Positions 8,268 to 16,418 of a DNA stretch of 64,000 nucleotides are shown in pieces. Location of the stretch: positions 372,001 through 436,000 of the forward strand of contig JAHBXL010000001.1 in the NCBI GenBank assembly GCA_019636495.1. The letters run 5' to 3'. The stretch's first letter is position 1. The number at the start of each line of letters is the position of its first letter. A program made the position numbers and the translations under genes. The notes beneath the pieces are model-generated. The model did not search any database, was not told the origin of the DNA, and saw only the letters and a program-made list of their open reading frames with translations. This stretch comes from Phycisphaeraceae bacterium. Lineage in GTDB: Bacteria; Planctomycetota; Phycisphaerae; Phycisphaerales; UBA1924.

Positions 8268-8441
8268 CGATCGCTCCCGCGTTCCCGCGCCCGCCCTCGA
8301 CCGCGCTGTTGCGCGCGGCCCGCGGCCGCGCCAGAGGCTCAACGCATTCCCGTGCCAGCCGATTGCCGCCCGAGCAAGGTCGTGCCGCGCGGGCCGCGTT
8401 GGCTTATCGTACCGGCCCGAGGCCCAGCCCGCACGCCCACC

Positions 8442-10241
8442 ATGTCCGTCGACGCCTTCATCGTCCTGCTCGCACTCGCCGGCATCATCGGGATGCTGGC
8501 GCTGACACGCATTGCGCCCGATGCGATCGTGATTGGCGTGCTGACGTTCCTGCTCGCCGTGCCCGTGCCGACCGAGGCGGGCTGGAAACTGGGTGTCCTC
8601 GGAGTGCGTGAAGCGCTCCTGGGGTTTGCCAATCCGGGCGTGGCAACGGTCGCGGTGCTCTTTGTCGTGGTTGCCGGGCTGCGCGAGACGGGGGCGATTG
8701 ATGCGGTCTCGCAGCGGCTGCTGGGCCGCCCATCGGGCACGCGCGGCGCAATCGTGCGCGTGTGCGCGCCGGTGTGGGCGATGAGCGCGTTCCTCAACAA
8801 CACGCCGGTGGTGGCCGTGATGATCCCGGCGCTGCAGGACTGGGCCCGAAAACTCGGCATCGCGCCGTCGAAACTCATGATCCCGCTGAGTTACGCCGCG
8901 ATCCTCGGCGGGACATGCACCCTCATCGGCACCAGCACCAACCTCGTCGTCGCGGGGCTGGTCGTCGACCAGACCGACCAGCGGCCGCTCCGGATGTTTG
9001 ACATCTCGTGGGTGGGCGTTCCCGCCGCGGTGGTCGGCGGCGCATTCCTCGTGCTCGCGGGCCCGCGACTGCTGCCCGACCGTCGCTCGCCCAAGACCAT
9101 CCTCTCCGACCCGCGTGAGTACACGCTCGAACTGCTTGTCCCCGAGGGCAGCGCGATCGCCGGAAGGACCATCGAGCAGGTCGGTTTCCGCAATCTGCCC
9201 GGCTGCTTCCTCGTCGAGGTCAGCCGCGGCGACGAAGTGCTGGAGGCCGTGGGTCCCGAGCACGTGCTGCGCGCGGGCGACCGATTGCTCTTCGCCGGCG
9301 TGGTGGATGCGATCCGCGAACTGGCGCGCGCGCGGGGGCTGGTCCCCGCGACCGACCAGATCTTCAAACTCGATTCTCCGCGGTACCGCCGCCGCCTCTT
9401 CGAGGCGGTGGTGTCCGCGACGTGCCCGATCGCGGGGATGAGCATCCGCGAGGGGCGCTTCCGCAATCGCTACAACGGCGCGGTCATCGCCGTCGCGAGG
9501 AGCGGCGAGCGCGTCCGCGGAAAGATCGGCGATATCGAACTGCGCCCCGGCGACGTGCTGCTCATCGAGGCTCCGCCGGGGTTCGCCGACCGCCACCGCG
9601 ACTCGTCCGATTTTCTTCTTGTCAGCGCGATCGAAGACTCCGCGCCCCGCCAGCACACCCGCGCGCCCATCGCCGCCGCGATCCTCGTCGGCATGGTTGC
9701 GCTGGCCGCGTTCGAGGTGTACTCGATGCTTGTCGCCGCGATGGTCGCGGCGGGCGCGATGATCGTCACGCGGTGCTGCACGGTGCGCGAGGCCCGCCGC
9801 AGCGTGAAGTGGCCCACGCTCATTGTCATCGCGGGTGCACTGGGCATCGGCCGCGCGATGGACAGTTCGGGCGCGGCCCGGCTCATCGCCGATTCGGTGC
9901 TCTCGCTGGCGGGCGAGCACCCGTGGCTCGCGCTGCTCGCGGTGTGCGCGGTGACCTCGCTGCTGACCGAGATCATCACGAACAATGCCGCGGTCGCGCT
10001 GGTCTTCCCCATTGCGTACGCCGCATCGCAGCGACTGGGCGTCGATTTCATGCCCTTTGTCATCGGCATCATGATGTCCGGCTCGGCGAGTTTCGCGACC
10101 CCGCTGGGCTACCAGACGAACCTCATGGTGTACGGTCCCGGCGGCTATGCGCTGACAGATTTCCTGCGCATCGGCGTGCCCATGAACGTGCTGATGCTGG
10201 CGGTGACGGTGACGCTCTCGCCGCTGATGTTCCCCTTCTGA
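8442..10241 (+). CDS. SLC13/DASS-type transporter with two TrkA-C domains
   Basis: Inner-membrane permease of 599 residues, of the class moving anions such as sulfate, dicarboxylates or silicate with sodium or protons. Hydrophobic helices occupy residues 1-215 and 410-599. The first half carries the family signature SAFLNNTPVVAVMIP and GTCTLIGTSTNLVVAG; the second carries TEIITNNAAVALVFPIAYA and SFATPLGYQTNLMVYGPGGY, the matching inverted-repeat signature. Between them, about residues 225-400, lie two TrkA-C (RCK-C) regulatory domains, each with GRTIEQ.. or GMSIREG.. followed by LRAGDRLLFAG or LRPGDVLLIEA. Substrate is unknown. The start chosen is ATG 8442-8444 directly before the first helix. 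It is divergent from the EF-hand gene. Confidence 0.9.
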   Translation: MSVDAFIVLLALAGIIGMLALTRIAPDAIVIGVLTFLLAVPVPTEAGWKLGVLGVREALLGFANPGVATVAVLFVVVAGLRETGAIDAVSQRLLGRPSGTRGAIVRVCAPVWAMSAFLNNTPVVAVMIPALQDWARKLGIAPSKLMIPLSYAAILGGTCTLIGTSTNLVVAGLVVDQTDQRPLRMFDISWVGVPAAVVGGAFLVLAGPRLLPDRRSPKTILSDPREYTLELLVPEGSAIAGRTIEQVGFRNLPGCFLVEVSRGDEVLEAVGPEHVLRAGDRLLFAGVVDAIRELARARGLVPATDQIFKLDSPRYRRRLFEAVVSATCPIAGMSIREGRFRNRYNGAVIAVARSGERVRGKIGDIELRPGDVLLIEAPPGFADRHRDSSDFLLVSAIEDSAPRQHTRAPIAAAILVGMVALAAFEVYSMLVAAMVAAGAMIVTRCCTVREARRSVKWPTLIVIAGALGIGRAMDSSGAARLIADSVLSLAGEHPWLALLAVCAVTSLLTEIITNNAAVALVFPIAYAASQRLGVDFMPFVIGIMMSGSASFATPLGYQTNLMVYGPGGYALTDFLRIGVPMNVLMLAVTVTLSPLMFPF

Positions 10242-10289
10242 CGCCGCCGGCGCGCCAATGATCTCCCGTACCCACGAAAGGAGACCGGC

Positions 10290-10847
10290 ATGAACCGTGC
10301 ACGAACATCACGTACGGCTGCGTCCATCTGCCTCGCGGTTGCGGCGATCATGGCCCCGGGCTGCGAGACCGCGCCGAGGTCCGAGTCCGACCGCGAGGTG
10401 CTGCGCATCCGATCACAGGATGCGCTGGCGCGCTTCAAGGCCGAGGACCCCTCGCTTTCGCGGGTGCTCGGCAGCGCGTACGGCTACGCCATCTTCCCCT
10501 CGGTCGGGAAGGGCGCGGTTGGAATCGGCGGGGCGTACGGGCGCGGCGAAGTGTGGGAGTCCGGCCGCATGGTCGGGTTCTGCGACCTGCGTCAGGGCAC
10601 GATCGGCCTGCAACTCGGCGGGCAGGAGTACATGGAACTCATCGTCTTCCAGACGCGTGAAGCGCTCGACCGCTTCAAGTCCGGCACGTTCGAGTTCTCC
10701 GGCCAGGCATCGGCCGTTGCTGTCCGCGCCGGGGCGGCCGAGACCGCCAACTACGAGAACGGCGTCGCCGTATTCACCGCGACCAAGGCGGGCCTGATGT
10801 TCGAAGCCTCGATCGGCGGGCAGAAGTTCACGTTTGAGCCGCGCTGA
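10290..10847 (+). CDS. SYLF (YSC84-like) domain lipoprotein
   Basis: A 185-residue predicted lipoprotein. A short signal peptide ends in IMAPGC, a plausible lipobox with Cys at about residue 25. The mature part matches the SYLF/YSC84 family: SAYGYAIFPSVGKGAVGIGG, then GEVWESGRMVGFCDLRQGTIGLQLGGQ, YMELIVFQT and a C-terminal KAGLMFEASIGGQKF. SYLF domains bind phosphoinositides in eukaryotes and are envelope proteins of uncertain role in bacteria. The ATG at 10290 has AAAGGAGA about 7 bases upstream, which fixes the start. Confidence 0.88.
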   Translation: MNRARTSRTAASICLAVAAIMAPGCETAPRSESDREVLRIRSQDALARFKAEDPSLSRVLGSAYGYAIFPSVGKGAVGIGGAYGRGEVWESGRMVGFCDLRQGTIGLQLGGQEYMELIVFQTREALDRFKSGTFEFSGQASAVAVRAGAAETANYENGVAVFTATKAGLMFEASIGGQKFTFEPR

Positions 10848-10856
10848 ACTGCACGG

Positions 10857-11669
10857 TCACGCCGGATAGGTCGCGCTGGTCTTGTCGGTCTCCCAGACCG
10901 TGACCGAGCGCAGTCGGGCATCGGGCGACGCCGCGGCGACGGCCGGCGCGAGCAGTTCGAAGCACACCCGGGCGATGTTCTCGACCGACGGGTTGAGGCC
11001 GCCGCGCGACGTGTCGAACTCGGCGGTGTCCTCGTTCAGGTGCATGTGGTCGAACCGCGCGATGATGCGCTCCGCGGTGATGCGCTCCAGTTCTTCCAGC
11101 GAGAATGTCGGCGTCGCGTCGGCGCGAACTTCGACACACGGCTCGATGCGGTAGTTGTGCCCGTGCCCGCGCGGGTTGTTGCACTTGCCGAAGATGCGCC
11201 GGTTTTCCTCATCGCTCAGGCCCTGCACGTGCAGACGGTGGGCCGCGGCGAACTCGAACTGCTGCCGGAGCAGCGCGACCGTGGGCGATTGCGGGCTCAT
11301 TTCAACGGAATAGTACGGGCTGAGACGCCAGCGCACACTGGCGACCGCGCCCCCGTCGCGGATGGCCCGATCCAGCGCGGGCAGAGCCGAGCGCAGAACC
11401 GCCGCGGGCGATGCGTGCTCATCGGCCGCGCACGCCGCGGCGATGGTCGGGATCGCCGTCGCCCGCGCTGCGCGGTCGATGTCCTTGATGTTGATGAAAT
11501 AGCCCGTGCGCGGGTCCACGTCGCCGCGGCAGCGGATGTCCAGTTCATAGTGCCGACCCAGGCCGGCCATCGCTGGGTGCGCGGCGAAGGAGTTGAGCGC
11601 GGGCGCATCCGGCCCGGCGGGCGCTCCGCCGGTGATGCTGAAGCGCACCGTGCGCGTGAGGTCGACCAT
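10857..11669 (-). CDS. Tandem T-fold 6-pyruvoyl/6-carboxy-tetrahydropterin synthase-like protein
   Basis: Likely converts dihydroneopterin triphosphate to a tetrahydropterin, as in queuosine or biopterin synthesis. The product is 270 residues, about twice a single QueD. The C-terminal half (about 130-270) has the zinc-site pattern FEFAAAHRLHV and CNNPRGHGHNY, the HMHLNED segment, PSVENIARVCFE and a final VTVWET, all diagnostic of the family. The N-terminal half (about 1-125) looks like a second, degenerate T-fold: FSITGG, then GLGRHYELDIRCRGDVDPRTGY and INIKDIDRA, but it lacks the paired zinc histidines. The ATG at 11667-11669 begins MVDLTRTVRF. It converges on the SYLF gene with a 9-base gap. 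No other queuosine gene is visible. Confidence 0.85.
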   Translation of the reverse strand: MVDLTRTVRFSITGGAPAGPDAPALNSFAAHPAMAGLGRHYELDIRCRGDVDPRTGYFINIKDIDRAARATAIPTIAAACAADEHASPAAVLRSALPALDRAIRDGGAVASVRWRLSPYYSVEMSPQSPTVALLRQQFEFAAAHRLHVQGLSDEENRRIFGKCNNPRGHGHNYRIEPCVEVRADATPTFSLEELERITAERIIARFDHMHLNEDTAEFDTSRGGLNPSVENIARVCFELLAPAVAAASPDARLRSVTVWETDKTSATYPA

Positions 11670-11783
11670 GGCCGATGGTAGTTCGTGCCCGCTGCGGGTC
11701 GTGAATTCGGTTGCGACCTTGGCCTCGGGTGCGCGGTACGATTGCCCGGCGGGCCGCCAGATCGGCGCGCTATGGAGGTTGAT

Positions 11784-12557
11784 ATGTCGTGTTGCCACGG
11801 CGGCGGATGCGGCGAAGTGGAGTGTGGCGAGGGCGGCGGCGGCGCCAAGGCGGTGTGGGCGCTCGCGGCGGTGCTGGTCACCGGCGCGGCGGTCGCCAGC
11901 ATTGTCGGGATGGGCAACTCCCGCGGCGGCGCAAGTGACCCACCGGCGGGCACGCAGCCCGCGCAGGCCGAGAAACCCGCACCCCAGCCCGCGCAACCAA
12001 CGCCCGCCGACACGGCGAAGGCGGACAAGAAGCCCGCGGACGTGCTCTCGTTCAAGGTGAAGCGCATCGATGGGACCGAGGAGGACCTGTCCAAGTACAA
12101 GGGCAAGGTCGTGGTGATCGTGAACGTCGCGAGCAAATGCGGGTTCACGACCCAGTACGAGGGCCTGCAGGCGCTTTATGCGAAGCACAAGGACGATGGG
12201 CTGGTCGTGCTGGGCTTCCCGGCCAACAACTTCGGCAACCAGGAGCCAGGCGAGAACAAGGACATCGCCGCGTTCTGCACCGGCACCTTCGGCGTCGAGT
12301 TTCCGATGTTTGAGAAGGTCAGCGTGAAGGGCGAAGATGCACACCCGCTGTTCAAGGCGCTGGCGGAGCAGCCCAAGCCCATCGGGGGCGAACCCAAGTG
12401 GAACTTCACCAAGTTCGTGATTGATCGCGAGGGCAAGGTCGTTTCGAGATTCGACGCCGAGCGGGCCAACGTTCGCACGAAGAATCTTGAGGACGGTCTT
12501 GTCAAGAAGGTCGAGGAACTGCTCGCCGCCATGCCGAAGGCCGAAGAGAAGCAGTGA
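11784..12557 (+). CDS. Membrane-anchored glutathione peroxidase-like protein
   Basis: Thiol peroxidase of the GPx fold, expected to reduce peroxides on the outer face of the inner membrane. Residues 1-20 are unusually rich in Cys, His and Gly (MSCCHGGGCGEVECGEGGGG). A membrane helix follows (about 24-45) and then a Pro/Ala/Lys linker to about residue 90. The GPx domain runs to the end, with VASKCGFTTQYEGLQ (peroxidatic Cys, not selenocysteine), FPANNFGNQEPGEN (catalytic Gln) and KWNFTKFVIDREG (Trp and Asn of the tetrad). The ATG at 11784 is preceded by GGAGG, so it is preferred to an in-frame ATG 12 bases earlier. It is 33 bases before gspF. Confidence 0.9.
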   Translation: MSCCHGGGCGEVECGEGGGGAKAVWALAAVLVTGAAVASIVGMGNSRGGASDPPAGTQPAQAEKPAPQPAQPTPADTAKADKKPADVLSFKVKRIDGTEEDLSKYKGKVVVIVNVASKCGFTTQYEGLQALYAKHKDDGLVVLGFPANNFGNQEPGENKDIAAFCTGTFGVEFPMFEKVSVKGEDAHPLFKALAEQPKPIGGEPKWNFTKFVIDREGKVVSRFDAERANVRTKNLEDGLVKKVEELLAAMPKAEEKQ

Positions 12558-12590
12558 CGCCGCATTGCCTGCGGCGACAGCCGATTCCGA

Positions 12591-13790
12591 ATGGGCAACT
12601 ACCGCTACATCGCGTTGACGTCGGGTGGCGAACGCGTCGTGGGCGTGCTCGCCGGCGCGAGCGAGCAGGCCGTGCTGGCGGAACTCGAGTCCCGCCGCCT
12701 CACGCCCGTGAACGTGAACGAGGAGTCCGAACGCGGCGGCCTGCGCTTCGGCGTTTCCACGCGAGAACTGGCCGCGAGTTACACCCAACTGGCCGACCTG
12801 CTGCGCGCGGGCGTCCCGCTGATGCGCGGCCTGAGGTTGCTGGCAGCGCGCAAGTCATCGGCGCGGCTGGCGCAGACATTCGGCGAAGTGGCGGACTCGG
12901 TGGCCGAGGGCGTGGAACTGGCCGAGGCCATGGCCGCGCGGCCGGAGATCTTCCCCAAGGTGCACGTGGCGATGGTGCGAGCGGGCGAGAAAGGCGGATT
13001 CCTTGAGCAGGTGCTGGCGCGTCTGGGCACGTTTCTGCAGCAGCAGGCCGACATGCGTGCGCGGGTCATCGGCGCGCTGATCTACCCCATCGTGCTCGTT
13101 GTCGTCGGGGGTGCGATCCTCGGGATCGTGTTCGGCGTGTTTGTGCCGAAGTTCAAGCCGATCTTCGCCAAGATTGATCAGCAGGCGGGTCTGCCGCGGG
13201 TCACGAAGGTCGTGCTGGGGCTGGGTGATTTCGTTTCGACGTGGGGGCTCGTGCTGGTTCCGGCGTGCGCGGCGATCGCGTTCGTGCTGTGGAGGCTGAC
13301 CAAGCGGCCGGATGTCTCGCGCCGTATCGAGTACGTCAAACTGCGACTGCCCGTGCTGGGCCCGCTGCTCGGCGCGCTGGCTGTCGCGCGGTTCTGCCGC
13401 ATTCTCGGCACCATGCTCACCAACGGCATCCCGCTGCTGGCCGCGATGCAGATCGCCCGGGATGCGGCGGGCAGCGTGCTGCTCGAGGATGCCATCGGCA
13501 ATGCCGCGGAGGCGGTGAGACAGGGCCAACCGCTCGCGCCGCCGCTGGCCGAGAGCGGTCTGATCCAGCCCGACGTGGTCGAGATGATCACCGTCGGCGA
13601 ACAGGCCAACAACCTCGATGGGGTGCTCATCACCGTCGCCGAAACTCTGGAAAGCAGGATTGAGCGCATGCTCGGCGTCGCGCTCAAACTCATCGAGCCG
13701 CTGCTGCTGCTCTTGCTGGCGGTGGTCATCGGCCTTGTTGCCATGGGTCTTGTGCTGCCGATCTCCCAGATGGGGTCGGCCATTCGGTAG
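12591..13790 (+). CDS. gspF: Type II secretion inner-membrane platform protein GspF
   Basis: Polytopic platform protein that couples the GspE ATPase to pseudopilus growth. The 399-residue product has the standard two-repeat architecture: a short N-terminal domain, first GspF repeat (about 70-195) with YTQLADLLRAGVPLMRGL and VHVAMVRAGEKGG, a membrane helix near 170-195, a second helix near 225-245, a second repeat (about 270-390) with FCRILGTMLTNGIPLLAAM and MITVGEQANNLDG, and a final helix near 370-392. Length and motifs fit GspF/PilC. It opens the plus-strand T2SS run, 171 bases before gspG, while its ATPase gene is at the window's left end on the other strand. Confidence 0.95.
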   Translation: MGNYRYIALTSGGERVVGVLAGASEQAVLAELESRRLTPVNVNEESERGGLRFGVSTRELAASYTQLADLLRAGVPLMRGLRLLAARKSSARLAQTFGEVADSVAEGVELAEAMAARPEIFPKVHVAMVRAGEKGGFLEQVLARLGTFLQQQADMRARVIGALIYPIVLVVVGGAILGIVFGVFVPKFKPIFAKIDQQAGLPRVTKVVLGLGDFVSTWGLVLVPACAAIAFVLWRLTKRPDVSRRIEYVKLRLPVLGPLLGALAVARFCRILGTMLTNGIPLLAAMQIARDAAGSVLLEDAIGNAAEAVRQGQPLAPPLAESGLIQPDVVEMITVGEQANNLDGVLITVAETLESRIERMLGVALKLIEPLLLLLLAVVIGLVAMGLVLPISQMGSAIR

Positions 13791-13961
13791 GGCGGAACCA
13801 TGCCGCGGACTGGGGGCAGGGGGTTCCTTGGTGCGGAGATCGAAGCCGCACAGCCGCCGCGGCGGTAAACTCATGCTGTCGGGCGGGTGGCGATCTGAGA
13901 ACGGGGGCACCGGGACGCGGATCATGGATGGCGGGGGCGGGGGGTAGAGGAGGCAGGCAGG

Positions 13962-14489
13962 ATGAACAGGACCGAAATGAGGATTCGCGCGGCCGCGGCC
14001 CGCGCGTTCACGCTGCTGGAGGTCATGATTGTGATCGTCATTATCCTCGCGATCGCGGGGCTGGTGACGGTGAACCTGATGGGCGCGCGCGACACCGCGA
14101 CTGAGAAGAACGTTGCCGTGCAACTCAAAAGCATTCGCGATGCGTTGAACCAGTTCAGCCTTGAGTTCAACCGCTTCCCCACCGACGACGAGGGTCTTGC
14201 GGTCCTGTGGGACAAGTCCAAACTCTCCGAGGATGCCGACCAGGCCAAGTGGCGGCGGTTCGTCGAAGAGCCGATCCCGACCGATGCGTGGGGCACGGAG
14301 TGGATCTACCTGCAGGTCGGCGAGCGCGCGCCCGAGGGCAAGTTCGATCTTCTCTCAGCCGGCCCGGACAAACAGGAGGGGACCGACGACGACATCAACG
14401 TCTGGCCCAAGTCGGCGCTCGAGGGCGTCGACGGGTTTGGATCGAGCGGCGGTTCGTCCGCGCCGCCCCCTCCGCCCAGCCGGCCCTGA
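13962..14489 (+). CDS. gspG: Major pseudopilin GspG
   Basis: Main subunit of the T2SS pseudopilus. The 175-residue precursor has a basic leader ending RAAAARA then FTLLEVMIVIVIILAIAGL, the class III prepilin signature with Glu at +5. The residue before the cleavage site is Ala, not the usual Gly. The globular part has the GspG features RDALNQFSLEFNRFPTDDEGL, a PTDAWGTEW stretch and LLSAGPDKQEGTDDDI, the calcium-binding loop region. The C-terminus is extended by a Gly/Ser/Pro-rich tail. A strong ribosome site (AGGAGG) precedes the ATG. It starts a compact pseudopilin block; a G-rich run lies just upstream at about 13929-13947. Confidence 0.94.
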   Translation: MNRTEMRIRAAAARAFTLLEVMIVIVIILAIAGLVTVNLMGARDTATEKNVAVQLKSIRDALNQFSLEFNRFPTDDEGLAVLWDKSKLSEDADQAKWRRFVEEPIPTDAWGTEWIYLQVGERAPEGKFDLLSAGPDKQEGTDDDINVWPKSALEGVDGFGSSGGSSAPPPPPSRP

Positions 14490-14566
14490 GGCTTGACTTC
14501 GTCCACGGCCAGGCGCCCGCCGCGGCACAGTGGATCCGCCGCGGCCGGTGTGTTTGGAGCGTTCGC

Positions 14567-15214
14567 ATGCGCCATCCGGCCTTCACGCTTCTCGAACTGC
14601 TCATCGCGATCGCGCTGGTCGCGCTGCTGGCAGGCATCGTGCTGCCGATCGGGGTTTCAAGGCTCTCGGCCGACGGCTTTGCGCAGGCGCAGCGGCAACT
14701 GGCCACCGCGGTGATCATCGCACGCGCCGATGCGCAACGGCGCGGCGGGATCGTCCGGCTCGTGGTGCGCCAGGATGCGGGCAGCGCAACGCTCTGGAGT
14801 GAGGAGACTCCGATGCCGGGCGTTGAGGAGCGGCGGCCCCGCGAGGGCGCGGGCACGCCGCGTCGGGAGTTCGTGCTCGACCTGCCTTCGGGAGTGCGGA
14901 TCGCACTGGCGCCCTTGCCGGAAAACGACCTACGCGCCAACGCGACCGGCAATGAACCCGGCGATGAACGAGAGGACTCGGAATCGAGTTCTTCCGAGGG
15001 CGGCACGTTGTGCGTGCTTTTGCCCGATGGCAGCGTGCTCATGCCGCACGACCTGCTGCTGGTATCGGAGCCGGCGGGCGGACGCGAGGTGCGCATCCGG
15101 CTGAACCGGTGGACCGGTGAGGCGGAGTTCCTGCCGTTTGTGCGAGAGGATGCGGAGTCCCCGCCGCCGCCGACTCGTGCGACCCCGTCGCGAGACAGCG
15201 GAGCGCGACCATGA
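14567..15214 (+). CDS. gspH: Minor pseudopilin GspH
   Basis: A 215-residue minor pseudopilin. The very short leader MRHPA is followed by FTLLELLIAIALVALLAGIV, again with Ala at -1 and Glu at +5. The rest has a small GspH-like domain: a helix with QAQRQLATAVIIARADAQRRG, then beta strands including LVVRQDAGSATLW, an acidic Ser/Glu-rich insertion (about residues 125-145) and a C-terminal REVRIRLNRWTGEAEF. It ends in a Pro-rich tail. The stop overlaps the gspI start by four bases, indicating translational coupling. The start chosen is the ATG immediately before the leader. Confidence 0.85.
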   Translation: MRHPAFTLLELLIAIALVALLAGIVLPIGVSRLSADGFAQAQRQLATAVIIARADAQRRGGIVRLVVRQDAGSATLWSEETPMPGVEERRPREGAGTPRREFVLDLPSGVRIALAPLPENDLRANATGNEPGDEREDSESSSSEGGTLCVLLPDGSVLMPHDLLLVSEPAGGREVRIRLNRWTGEAEFLPFVREDAESPPPPTRATPSRDSGARP

Positions 15215-15780
15215 ACCCGCCCCGGTCATTGTTGCGAGCGACCGGGCGCGGGCCGCACCGCCGGCGCGGCGCGCTGCTCATGGAGATGATGCTCGCACTG
15301 GCGGTCTTTGTCGGCGCGGCCCTGGCGATTCTCTCGGCCATGGGGCAATCGGCCGCATCGCTCGCCGCGGCGAAGGAGCGGCAACGCGCGATGGACCTGG
15401 CGCGCAGCGCGCTGTCGCGCATCGAAGCCGGCATCGAAACCGCTGAAACACTCAACGGCCCCGTGCCCGAGTGGCAGGACGAGGATTCGACGGCCGAGTT
15501 CGAGGACGCCCCGCCAGCGCCGACGGGGTGGGAACTTTCGATCCGCACGACGCCCTTTGGCGGCGCCGGTCGGGGCGGCGCGATCGCCGGCGGGGGGCTG
15601 ACGCTGGTGGAGGTCACCGCGCTGCGTCGCGACCCGGGACGTGCCGCGCCCGCGGTGACCGTCACGCTTCGCCAACTGGTCCGACTGGGAGCCGAGGCCG
15701 AGGACCGCGTGGGCGATCTTGACGACATCGGCCGCGCTGCCGAGCGCGCCCGGAGCGGTGAGAGAGGGGGCGGGCGATGA
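15211..15780 (+). CDS. gspI: Minor pseudopilin GspI
   Basis: A 189-residue minor pseudopilin, expected at the pseudopilus tip with GspJ and GspK. A 20-residue basic leader (RRRG) precedes ALLMEMMLALAVFVGAALAI, with Gly at -1 and Glu at +5. After the transmembrane helix comes a helical stretch (ASLAAAKERQRAMDLARSALSRIEAGI) and a small beta domain with GWELSIRTTPFGG and LTLVEVTALRRD, as in GspI. It overlaps gspH and gspJ by four bases each (ATGA), so translation is probably coupled. Confidence 0.82.
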   Translation: MNPPRSLLRATGRGPHRRRGALLMEMMLALAVFVGAALAILSAMGQSAASLAAAKERQRAMDLARSALSRIEAGIETAETLNGPVPEWQDEDSTAEFEDAPPAPTGWELSIRTTPFGGAGRGGAIAGGGLTLVEVTALRRDPGRAAPAVTVTLRQLVRLGAEAEDRVGDLDDIGRAAERARSGERGGGR

Positions 15781-16418
15781 CGTCACGCCGCGGGTTCACG
15801 GTCATGGAGGTCCTGCTCGCGCTCGGGCTGGGCGCGATGCTGGCCGGCGCGGTGACGGCGTTCGCCTGGCGTATCGCTTCATCGCAGCGTTCACTGGCGT
15901 TGGTCGCCGGCGATGCCCAGGGCGCCGATGCGCTGCTGGACAGGCTTGAGTCGGACCTGCTGGGCGCGATCGCCGGCGATGCTCGTCGCGGCGCGGGCGT
16001 GCAGGGAAGTTCCACGCGCCTGCGCGTGCTGACGCGCGGCGTCGACCTGGCCGACGGGGGCGCGGCGGACATTCAGGAAGCCGTGTATGAGTTCATCGGA
16101 CCGATGTTGTGGCTGGCGCGCGGGCCCGCCGGAGAGCCCGGCGAACGCCACGCGCTCTCGACCCGCGCGCTCCGCGCGAGGTTCCGCTACTTCAATGGTC
16201 AGACGTGGGCAGGCTCGTTCGACAGCGCGGCCTCGGGCCGCCTGCCCGCGGCGGTCGAGGTTGCGCTGTGGTTCGAGCCGGTGGGCCAGAGCGCTCCGCC
16301 GCCGGAGTTCTGGCCCGAGCCCGACCGGGTGCGGGTGCTGGTCATTCCGGATGCGCCCGAGGCGGCGTGGTCGGTGCGAGCGCGAACGGGCGGAGCGTCG
16401 TCGGGGGGTGTGCCGTGA
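15777..16418 (+). CDS. gspJ: Minor pseudopilin GspJ
   Basis: A 213-residue minor pseudopilin. Leader MTSRRG then FTVMEVLLALGLGAMLAGAV, with Gly at -1 and Glu at +5. The mature domain has DALLDRLESDLLGAI after the helix, a strand-rich middle and LRARFRYFNGQTWAGSFDS near residue 140, a pattern typical of GspJ, followed by LPAAVEVALWFEP. It overlaps gspI by ATGA and its stop overlaps the GTG of gspK. Confidence 0.85.
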   Translation: MTSRRGFTVMEVLLALGLGAMLAGAVTAFAWRIASSQRSLALVAGDAQGADALLDRLESDLLGAIAGDARRGAGVQGSSTRLRVLTRGVDLADGGAADIQEAVYEFIGPMLWLARGPAGEPGERHALSTRALRARFRYFNGQTWAGSFDSAASGRLPAAVEVALWFEPVGQSAPPPEFWPEPDRVRVLVIPDAPEAAWSVRARTGGASSGGVP

